Shown in pieces: positions 56,520 to 64,000 of a DNA stretch of 64,000 bases. The translations under genes and the position numbers were made by a program. How positions within the stretch are numbered: position 1 is the first letter of the stretch; every line of letters starts with the position of its first letter. The DNA is from Neoarius graeffei (lineage: Eukaryota; Chordata; Actinopteri; Siluriformes; Ariidae): the NCBI RefSeq assembly GCF_027579695.1, contig NC_083575.1, forward strand, positions 66,377,154-66,441,153, in the 5' to 3' direction. The notes beneath the pieces were generated by a model. The model ran no database searches, was not told the origin of the DNA, and was given only the letters and a program-made list of their open reading frames with translations.

Positions 56520-57494
56520 TAACAGAGCAATCAGCTAAACATGCATGGAACTATCTCTTGGAAAAAAGTCATTCTATGATTTCTGTAAAGCCAAGATCCA
56601 ACCATTACTAGAACCCTAACCATTAGCTGTCCTTGATTTACATTATCATGCATTGTACACACATCTAATTGCCATATCAGAGTTGATAGTTTCACTGAAG
56701 TGACCCATTCTATGAGATTGTTTTCTTACCAGTGCAGAAAGAATTGAAGTTCACGACCTAAAAGGCATGGTTCACCACTGCAAACCATATTAAAATACCG
56801 CATCAAAAATTATTATTTTGTGTATATTCCATTTTACTCTGTCAGAACACCCACTTTCACTGCTGTCACTACAGTATGAAAGCCTTCAAGATACTCCCAG
56901 GAAAGAAAGAATTAGGAGCAATCCTTGAACTGTTAGAAAACTTCTTTTATGCCAAGTCCACACAATGCTGCTCTACAAAGTTCTAGTTTCAGGGATTTGG
57001 GGAATCTACTTCAAGCCTCTTTCTACTGTTTTTCCTCCAGCACTAATGGCACAAACATCATCCCACAAACTGACTGTAGAAAGCAAAGAATTCCAGCATG
57101 GTCCAAGGCTCCATAGTTGCATGAACAGTATTGTTTTGATGAGGACGTAGCCCTGTTCTTTAATGAGAAAACAAAGAGAGAATGTGGTAGCACATGAAGC
57201 ACCCTGATTATCTTTAGTCCTAAGTCATGAACATTTAAATCATATTCATAGATTCATGTAGTTGATAACTGAAAATAGTGCCTCAGTCACTTACTGTAGC
57301 TGTTGTCATGTACTTCAGTCAGTCTCAGGACAAGTCTCATTTAGGTTAGCAGCTGGTTTAAACATTGCTGTTATAGGAAAGGAAAGGTCACCAGGAAAGG
57401 AAAAGTAGTTATGGATGGAGTATAAGTAGTTAGCTAGCTGACTTGGTTAGAAATTGAACCATATAGGTGAACATGTGCTTTGTTTTAATAATGG
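56520..57494. other. Intergenic stretch, nothing recognised
   Basis: No supported gene, paired ends or tandem repeats. Confidence 0.45.
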
Positions 57495-57506
57495 GATTTG
57501 TTCCTT

Positions 57507-57868
57507 GGGGCGGCACGGTGGTGTAGTGGTTAGCGCTGTCGCCTCACAGCAAGAAGGTCCTGGGTTCGAGCCCCGTGGCCGGCGAGGGCCTTTCTGTGCG
57601 GAGTTTGCATGTTCTCCCTGTGTCCGTGTGGGTTTCCTCCAGGTGCTCTGGTTTCCCCCACAGTCCAAAGACATGCAGGTTAGGTTAACTGGTGACTCTA
57701 AATTGACCATAGGTGTGAATGGTTGTCTGTGTCTATGTGTCAGCCCTGTGATGACCTGGCAACTTGTCCAGGGTGTACCCTGCCTTTTGCCCGTAGTCAG
57801 CTGGGATAGGTTCCAGCTTGCCTGTGACCCTGTAGAACAGGATAAAGTGGCTAGAGATAATGAGATGA
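57507..57868 (+). mobile_element. Mermaid/DANA-type SINE with target duplication
   Basis: Full length, flanked by the 12-bp repeat GATTTGTTCCTT at 57495-57506 and 57869-57880. It has a short (GAGAT)2 tail. Box A and box B motifs are intact. Confidence 0.94.
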
Positions 57869-58069
57869 GATTTGTTCCTTACTGTAGGTACCATTTCCTG
57901 GAACCACAACTATCTGGCTTAACTCTTACAGTAGGTAAACAAATGATCCAATTATTTAATATATGTGGTTTACATGATGATATTGACCTTAAAAGTGTAG
58001 CTCAAATTAATTTCAAATGATGTAGTCGTGATATGTAGCATACAGTTGTAATTTAAATTAGCTTTATTC

Positions 58070-59345
58070 CAGTGGCGGCTGGTAGTCTTTCAAACAGGGG
58101 AGGCTGGTCGGTTACGATATTTCCAGATTTTAAAAGAAAAAACACATCAATTTTGCCCATACTCTTGCCTCTGATCTGGCTGATTATTGGTAGGGTCACA
58201 AACTGTGAAATAACAGGTTCTTTTGGCCCATTAGCCTACTGTCCAGTATACATGATGGTGGTGTTGGGGGGGGGGGTATATTTTAACATTTTATATTTTA
58301 AAATTGTGGCATGTTGTTTAAAAATTGATCATTATTGAAAGCAGCTCTTTGTCAGGAACCTCAACAGTAGAGCTGGGTGCCACACATTTCATTCAGTGAC
58401 ACTTTCCCTATATTTTACTTATTTTGACTGAGAAATGTTTTATTGACAATTTTGATAACCCTTCACTTTTAATCCAGGTCTGTAGTGTGAAATGTTCTCG
58501 GCTGTGTTTTTGTTTAAAAATGTTTTCCAAATTGTAGCTGTGTTTAATTCATATCCAGAAAAATATATATTCCAATATAATATACTCAGCATAAACATTT
58601 TAAATAGATTCTATATTTTTGGTCCATCCATGACATATTACTAAAGTAGCCTATTTACTGTTGTTGATGTGGGTCACTTGCTGTTAGCCAATTCACTTTC
58701 TCGTACCAGGAGAGCTGAAAGGAACGAGTATTATTCCCTACCTTTTTCACCAAGTCAATTTGAGGCATTGGTCTACCCTGCTCTTTAATTTTAATTTTTT
58801 CCTCGAAAGGAAGACTGGCAAATGGCTTTGCCAAAATTAAATCAGCAATGCTTGGCATCCGTGCGCAGCTTTCTTGCTAGCTGACTAGCCCCCTCAAGTT
58901 CAAGTTCAGTCACTCAAATAAACGAAATTTCTGGAACTAAGATAGCAAACTTGACAACACTATATTTACACTTTATTTACAATGAAAATATATACAAACT
59001 AAAAAAGCTGGTAGAAACCGTATGTAATGAATGAAATCGAAATGTAAGCTGATCTCTTACAATACACCACAGCACTTGCGAATCCGCATGGGACTGAACT
59101 GAAATTCACCGCTACCTGTTTATAGTTGAAATGAGCTGTCAATCAAAGAAAATATCCAGCCGCTTTCACCAATCACCAGTCTCCTCGCAGAAACTGCCAT
59201 GACCCTCCCACTGTGAGGCTCGGAGTCCGTGGGTGGGCATTTTCGCAGTATTTGTCCAATAATCATCTTGCAGTTTGAGATTGACAAGCGCATAGCTCCC
59301 AAATGCCATTGAAGTGCACTGAGGCTGCACTGCATCGCGCTGTCA
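58070..59345 (-). mobile_element. Possible hAT-type relic with TTF-finger transposase N-terminus
   Basis: The left end CAGTGGCGGCTGGT (58070) resembles the terminus of fish hAT-type elements. On the minus strand, 58655-58858 encodes a segment with KEQGRPMPQIDLV and NTRSFQLSWYEKVNWL, the pattern of the TTF-type zinc-finger N-terminus found in ZMYM1-like hAT transposases. No matching right terminus and no catalytic domain were found, so the extent is uncertain. Confidence 0.45.
58655..58858 (-). pseudogene. TTF/ZMYM1-like transposase N-terminal fragment
   Basis: 67 codons opening MPSIADLILAKPF and including GRPMPQIDLV then RSFQLSWYEKVNWLT. In ZMYM1-like hAT proteins this is followed by a Cys-rich CWPCLLF segment, which is absent here because the frame stops after DPHQQQ (or the exon ends). 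Function is inferred from the pattern only. Confidence 0.5.
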
Positions 59346-59353
59346 CGAGGGGG

Positions 59354-59470
59354 AACAGTGTTGCCAGATTGGGCGGTTTCCCGCCTAATTGGGCGGTTTT
59401 AAGTGCATTTTGGCGGGTTTTGAACATATTTTGGGCTGGAAAACGTCAGCAGTATCTGGCAACATTGGGG
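59354..59470. repeat. Short GTTGCCAGAT-bounded repeat
   Basis: Starts CAGTGTTGCCAGATTGGGCG and ends CAGTATCTGGCAACATTG, so the ends carry a ~10-bp inverted GTTGCCAGAT. The inside repeats TTGGGCGGTTT twice. It may be a small MITE. Confidence 0.5.
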
Positions 59471-59516
59471 GGAAAAACTCACGCACACATTAGGCGAACT
59501 GGGGAAAGTTATAAGG

Positions 59517-59732
59517 CAGGGGTGTCCAAACTGATCCATAAAGGGCCATATGGCTGCAGGTTTTCATTCCAGCCATGCAGCAGCACACCTGATTTGGCTT
59601 ATTCAATCAACTGACACACCCACCCTTTAATCAAGGGTGGGTGTGGCTGCAAGTATTTGACTGTGTGAAGACAGTTCAGTTGATTGAATGAGCTAAATTA
59701 GGTGTGCTGCTGCATGGCTGGAATGAAAACCT
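59517..59732. mobile_element. hAT-like foldback element, right end lost
   Basis: Begins CAGGGGTGTCCAAACTGATCC, a terminus common to fish hAT MITEs, then forms a large palindrome: GGTTTTCATTCCAGCCATGC and onwards pairs with the inverted copy ending at about 59732 (CATGGCTGGAATGAAAACCT), around a centre near AAGGGTGGGTGTG. The outer right terminus is missing; a SINE 3' half follows directly. Confidence 0.75.
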
Positions 59733-59908
59733 GTAAATTGACTGTTGGTGTGAATGTGAGTGTGAATGGTTGTTTGTCTCTATGTATCAGCCCTGTGATG
59801 ATCTGACAACTTGTTCAGGGTGTACCCCGTCTCTCACCCATAGTCAGCTGGGATAGGCTCCAGCTTGCCCGTGACCCTCCACAGGATAAGTGGTAATGGA
59901 TGGATAGT
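59733..59908 (+). mobile_element. SINE 3' half fused to the foldback
   Basis: Starts abruptly within the Mermaid-type SINE (GTAAATTGACTGTTGGTGTG) and runs to a GGATGGAT tail at 59908. The head and core are missing. The shared position with the lost right end of the foldback suggests one deletion joined the two. Confidence 0.75.
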
Positions 59909-60149
59909 TATGTGGATTGAGTTACTCGGCTTGCCACTTGAATATCTGTATATCTCAGTTGATAGAACATGTATGTGTGGTGTTACACTATTTTACATGT
60001 GCATATAGTGCTGACAATTAGCAAATATAAACGTCACCTGTTAATATTTAAGTCAGATATTAAACTGGTGCATAGTTTGTTCTCAGTGTGAAAGGTATCC
60101 CCCCACACAATAAATAAATAAATAAATAAATAAATCTCCATATACTACA

Positions 60150-60300
60150 TTAATAGCATTTAGCAGATTCTCTTATCCAGAGTGATGTACAACAAACCCA
60201 GAGCAGCCTGGAGAGCAGCTTGAGGTTAGGCACCTTGCTCAAGGGCACTTCAGCTATTCCTGCTGGCCCAGGGAATCGAACCCTTAGGTTTGATTAGGGA
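60150..60300 (-). mobile_element. Fragment of the second SINE family
   Basis: Contains GCATTTAGCAGATTCTCTTA, AGAGTGATGTACAA and then TTGCTCAAGGGCACTTCAGC followed by GGGAATCGAACCC, an inverted tRNA-like B box. It is related by that segment to 25262-25410 but in the opposite direction. Confidence 0.6.
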
Positions 60301-60309
60301 TAAAATTAT

Positions 60310-60675
60310 CTCATCTCATCTCCCATCTCATTATCTCTAACCGCTTTATCCTGTTCTACAGGGTCACAGGCAAGCTGGAGCCTATCCCAGCTGACTACGG
60401 GCGAAAGGCAGGGTACACCCTGGACAAGTCGCCAGGTCATCACAGGGCTGACACATAGACACAGACAACCATTCACACCTACGGTCAATTTAGAGTCGCC
60501 AGTTAACCTAACCTGCATGTCTTTGGACTGTGGGGGAAACCGGAGCACCCAGAGGGAATCCACGCGGACACCATGCAAACCCCGCACAGAAAGGCCCTCA
60601 CCGGCCATGGGGCTCGAACCCAGACCTTCTTGCTGTGAGGCGACAGCTCTAACCACTACACCACCGTGCCGCCCT
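60310..60675 (-). mobile_element. Mermaid/DANA-type SINE
   Basis: Full-length copy, head at the right. No clear target duplication was seen, and the 5' block near 60565 has the same kind of small deletion as the copy at 34574-34937, which may mark a subfamily. Confidence 0.88.
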
Positions 60676-61073
60676 GTTTTTGTTTCTGTTTTATTATATA
60701 TAAAAGGGTTATCAAACTCAATCTGACAACTTTTGTAACCACTCGAGAGGTCATATGACTGTTTTTTTAGTGAATTATAAATACATATTTTCTCTAAACA
60801 TATCAGGAAATAATGTTTGTTTTTGCTTCATAACTATGAAAAAAACCCTCATTTGTTCATACCACAGCTTTTTTACTATAGCGTATAGATAATCTGGGCT
60901 TATCTTTTCTTCAGCCTCCCACTGTTCTTGTCTTCACACTCTGTCAGTGCTCTCATCATTTTGTAGGTTGCTACACAGGATAATCACTCATTATATTAAG
61001 GAACTTTTAACACCAAATTAATTTCTGAAGGTTATAGACACAAAGTTGATCCATTTTAACAAGCGTTTTCATC
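60676..61073. other. Intergenic stretch, nothing recognised
   Basis: AT-rich with no supported features. Confidence 0.45.
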
Positions 61074-61075
61074 TA

Positions 61076-61625
61076 CACTTGTAGTCAGAAGTTTACATAC
61101 AGTGACATGAATGTCATCTTGGATATGAATGTCATGGCAATATTATTTGGGCTTTCAATGATTTCTCTGAACTGTTCTTTTTCTGTGGCAGAATGATTGT
61201 ACAGCATACATAAAAAAAACTAGAATTTGGTGCACAATTTTCTTTGGGTTTTCTGAAATCAACACAGGGTCAACAGTATACATACAGGGTCAAAAATTTA
61301 CATACAGCACACCTAATATTTGGGTAAAATGTCTCTTTGCAAGATTCACCTTGACCAAAATTTTTTTGTTTACCATGAACAAACTTCTGGCAGAATTCTG
61401 GCTTCATGGGAGAACTGATATTCAATTAATTTTTTTTTCTTGGCATGGACTTGACTTATAAGCACAGTCCGTATATTTTCAACAGGGTTGAAGTCAGGGC
61501 TTGTTTTAAGCATAATATTAGCCTGCTTTATCCTCCACAACCAGCTCTGATGCGTGTTTGGGTTCATTGTCCTGTTGTGACTCCCAGTCATGTTCACGTT
61601 TCCAATGATTTCAGGTTATGCTGAA
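61076..61625 (-). pseudogene. Tc1-like transposon relic cut by an LTR element
   Basis: The left terminus CACTTGTAGTCAGAAGTTTA follows TA at 61074-61075, with an inner copy (CAAAAATTTACATACAG) near 61290, a Sleeping-Beauty-like IR/DR style. On the minus strand, 61370-61597 reads like the transposase C-terminal third: LKTSPDFNPVENI includes the region of the catalytic Glu. Everything upstream in the transposase is missing because an LTR begins at 61626. Confidence 0.75.
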
Positions 61626-62054
61626 TGTGACGCCCCAGCTGGTTTGTGCTGGGTCTGTCACGTGTCCCATCCTGTCTGTCTGTTGGTTTTGTTGTTTCTC
61701 TCTTTGACCTGCAGGGGGAACTTGCCATTAGCGTGACGTAGGCTAATTGCTCAGGTGATTGGGAGGTGGATATAAGCCGGGTCTTGGCAGTCTGTTGGAG
61801 AGCTCTCTCTCTCCCACACTCGCCTGGCGTCGTCGCTGGCAGCCGGAGCGGGCTGCGGTTTATGTTTTCTTTTTGTTTTTGCACTGCATTGCACTGCACT
61901 TCACTATGCTGATATACACTACAGTCTTGCTTTATCTCTCATTCACTGATTTTTGTACATAGCTTGTTATTTTAATAAATATCTTTCGTTAATTGGAGCA
62001 ACTGTGTGGTCTCCCCTTTATGTTGTGGCTGCCTTGAGCCAGGCGACCATGACA
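61626..62054 (+). mobile_element. LTR of a Ty3/gypsy element
   Basis: 429 bp starting TGTGACGCCCC and ending CCATGACA, with a TATA-like GATATAAGCC near 61770 and AATAAA at 61974-61979, in the U3-R-U5 order. A primer-binding-like site follows at 62057 (TGGGGGCTCGATCCGG), close to the complement of the tRNA-Pro 3' end with one extra base. It inserted in or beside the Tc1 relic. Confidence 0.8.
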
Positions 62055-62778
62055 TGTGGGGGCTCGATCCGGTTAAATTGACCTCAAACTTTTTGGTGCG
62101 CTTTGGACTTTGGTAGGTAAGCTACGCTGCAATTCCCATTAGTTACTTGACTGACGTTGGGGTAATGTTGGGGCACTGAATAAAACGTACAGGTATAAGT
62201 TTGGCCTACTGTTTGGGGGGAGCCACAGGTTGCATTTTTGTTTGGGTTTGTGGGAGATAAATTGGGTTTAGTTTTATGTCCAGCCTTATTTTTTTCGTGG
62301 TGTATTTTGGCAGTTTATGTAACCGGATGAAAATATTTTGGAGCTATCATTCATCCTCGGCTTAGAGCGCCATTGCACTGGGGCTTTAGGCTGGAGTCTC
62401 ACTGTGCCTGGGCCAAGGACATCGCCGTGTAGATCCGGGCTGAATTGGCTTCGGTCGGGCGGTTGTCCAGGAAAGTACGGGTTTTTCCCCTAATGAACTG
62501 GTGTTTGCACATGAAGTGTGCACTCCTCTGTCAATTTTGAAGGGTGACTTGGATGGTTCTGGGCCACCTGGGAATCTGTCTGAGTATTTGCATGGGTTTC
62601 GTCGGAAGTTATTCCTGGCCTGGAAGATGGCCAGTGAGAATTTAACAGCAGCTCAGAAGAAGATGAAATGACTTTTTGATCGTAAGATGGAAGTGAGAGT
62701 TTTTAGGCCGGGGGATCAAGTGGCAGCTTTGCTGCCCATCCCTGGTTCCCCATTTGGGGCTAAGTACTCGGGTCCTTA
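62055..62778 (+). mobile_element. Ty3/gypsy internal remnant with large deletion
   Basis: 62055-~62445 is leader sequence after the primer-binding site. From about 62450 it jumps straight to the end of pol (integrase), so gag, protease, reverse transcriptase and RNase H are missing. It ends at 62778, where a Tc1 fragment starts. There is no 3' LTR in the window. Confidence 0.75.
62450..62778 (+). pseudogene. Gypsy integrase C-terminal fragment
   Basis: Reads VQESTGFSPNELVF, the end of the integrase catalytic core, then a linker, and then a C-terminal domain with LFDRKMEVRVFRPGDQV followed by LLPIPGSPFGAKYSGPY. This is the typical Ty3/gypsy pattern before the chromatin- or DNA-binding tail. 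One in-frame TGA lies at 62669-62671. The catalytic residues upstream are absent, so it is inert. Confidence 0.85.
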
Positions 62779-63082
62779 TTCTTGAATCAACTTTTCTTGA
62801 CAGTCCTCTCAAGGCTGCAGTCATTCTTGTTGCTTATGCACCTTTTCCAGCCAGCCTTTTCAGCAATGACCTTCTGTGGCTTACCCTCCTTGTGGAGGGT
62901 GTTGATGATCATCTTCTGGGCAACTGTCATGTCAGCAGTCTTCCCCATGATTGAGGTTGTGTGTACTGAACTACACCGAGAGATGCAGAGTATATATACT
63001 GTTTTACTCAAACTTGAAATGAAATATTCTAAGATTTTGAGATATGCTTTTGTGCTGAAGGTCATAATTATCAAAATTAAAA
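62779..63082 (-). mobile_element. Tc1 family D fragment
   Basis: Matches 56087-56390 closely: transposase N-terminus from the ATG at 62948 (MGKTADMTVAQK) to the same in-frame TGA, plus part of the 5' untranslated arm. It is cut on the left against gypsy sequence and interrupted on the right by a family A Tc1. Confidence 0.9.
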
Positions 63083-63084
63083 TA

Positions 63085-64000
63085 CAACCCAATTCCAAAA
63101 AAGTTGGGACAAAGTACAAATTGTAAATAAAAACGGAATGCAATAATTTACAAATCTCAAAAACTGATATTGTATTCACAATAGAACATAGACAACATAT
63201 CAAATGTCGAAAGTGAGACATTTTGAAATTTCATGCCAAATATTGGCTCATTTGAAATTTCATGACAGCAACACATCTCAAAAAAGTTGGGACAGGGGCA
63301 ATAAGTGGCTGGAAAAGTTAAAGGTACAAAAAAGGAACAGCTGGAGGACCAAACTGCAACCCATTAGGTCAATTGGCAATAGGTCATTAACATGACTGGG
63401 TATAAAAAGAGCACCTTGGAGTGGCAGCGGCTCTCAGAAGTAAAGATGGGAAGAGGATCACCAATCCCCCTAATTCTGTGCCGACAAATGGCGGCACAAT
63501 ATCAGAAAGGAGTTCGACAGTGTAAAATTGCAAAGAGTTTGAACATATCATCATTTACAGTGCATAATATCATCAAAAGATTCAAAGAATCTGGAAGAAT
63601 CTGTGTGTAAGGGTCAAGGCTGGAAAACCATACTGGGTGCCCATGATCTTCGGGCCCTTAGATGGCACTGCATCACATACAGGCATGCTTCTGTATTGGA
63701 AATCACAAAATGGACTCAGGAATATTTCCAGAGAACGTCATCTGTGAACACAATTCACCGTGCCATCCGCTGTTGCCAGCTAAAACTCTATAGTTCAAAG
63801 AAGAAGCCGTATCTAAACACGATCCAGAAGTGCAGACGTCTTCTCTGGGCCAAGGCTCATTTAAAATGGACTGTGGCAAAGTGGAAAACTGTTCTGTGGT
63901 CAGACGAATCAAAATTTGAAGTTCTTTACGGAAATCAGGGACGCCGTGTCATTCGGACTAAAGAGGAGAAGGACGACCCAAGTTGTTATCAGTGCTCAGT
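63085..64000 (+). mobile_element. Tc1 family A copy, truncated by the window edge
   Basis: Starts CAACCCAATTCCAAAAAAGTTG at 63085, after TA at 63083-63084. The inner repeat CAAAAAAGTTGGGACAGG lies near 63279. It sits inside the family D fragment: the host reads AAAATTAAAATA up to the TA, exactly as in the uninterrupted copy at 56381-56392. Confidence 0.92.
63446..64000 (+). pseudogene. Tc1-like transposase (family A), frameshifted, runs off the window
   Basis: Opens at 63446 with MGRGSPIPLIL and continues through the helix-turn-helix (SSFTVHNIIKRFKESGR). Here the two stops that damage the 18.9-kb copy are absent. A 2-base deletion near 63602 (GTGTGTAAGG against GTGCATAAGG) shifts the frame; the sequence continues in another frame through WAKAHLKWTVAKWK and WSDESKFEVLYG, with the first catalytic Asp present. 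The remaining triad lies beyond 64000. Confidence 0.88.

Noticed and set aside
7347..60726. Recurring open frames such as those reading DMQVRLTGDSKLT or NLTCMSLDCGGN
   Set aside because: They lie inside the Mermaid-type SINEs on either strand and reflect the conserved SINE core, not protein-coding genes.
62055..62450. Endogenous retrovirus with envelope gene
   Set aside because: The integrase fragment is of Ty3/gypsy retrotransposon type, and no envelope-like frame or second LTR is present in the window.

Overview
The window reads as nuclear DNA from a teleost fish. It holds one recognisable host gene, an orthologue of CDC42EP3 (Borg2), set in a dense mosaic of transposable elements of types common in bony fish: Tc1-like DNA transposons, tRNA-headed SINEs of the Mermaid/DANA (V-SINE) kind, a CR1/L2/Rex1-type LINE, hAT relics, non-autonomous elements flanked by TTAA, and Ty3/gypsy LTR pieces. 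The species cannot be fixed from the sequence alone. I saw no bacterial, phage or CRISPR features.

Layout. 0-5.4 kb: two tandem arrays of a ~743-bp unit that is itself an old dimer, with (AAT)n and a hairpin minisatellite at the 3' edge. 5.5-8.2 kb: a TTAA-flanked non-autonomous element and a SINE. 8.2-11.7 kb: a nearly full-length but broken LINE with a (TCTAA)19 tail. 12.5-15.6 kb: a TTAA-type element invaded by SINE pieces, then another SINE. 17.7-24.1 kb: foldbacks and a Tc1 pile-up, with an old Tc1 relic split by one younger Tc1 and abutted by a second, a perfect 75-bp inverted repeat, and another Tc1 relic. 25-30 kb: older SINEs and dispersed repeats. 30.5-34.5 kb: a nest of elements (TTAA element, CCCTTAGC-ended element, solo LTR). 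35.2-36.4 kb: a hAT relic keeping a BED-finger exon. 37.4-40.2 kb: two TTAA elements sharing one target site, then a repeat rich in nuclear-receptor half-sites.

40.2-51.5 kb is the CDC42EP3 locus: a probable non-coding first exon ending at 42,820, a ~6.8-kb intron, and a terminal exon carrying the whole 327-codon reading frame (49,846-50,829). Few recognisable mobile elements lie here compared with the flanks. 52.9-64.0 kb returns to mobile DNA: an open-frame Tc1 whose second catalytic Asp is Gly, a second Tc1 family with two in-frame stops and a SINE inside it, SINEs, hAT-like pieces, and a final mosaic of Tc1 relic / gypsy LTR with a large internal deletion / Tc1 fragment / another Tc1 inserted at a TA.

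The host gene probably acts downstream of CDC42 in actin and septin organisation. No element in the window appears autonomous. I found no convincing new multi-gene system. The items most worth a second look are the higher-order array at the left edge, the perfect inverted repeat at 22.3 kb, the nested element stacks, the catalytic-residue losses in otherwise well-kept transposases, and the repeat carrying a perfect DR1 nuclear-receptor site.
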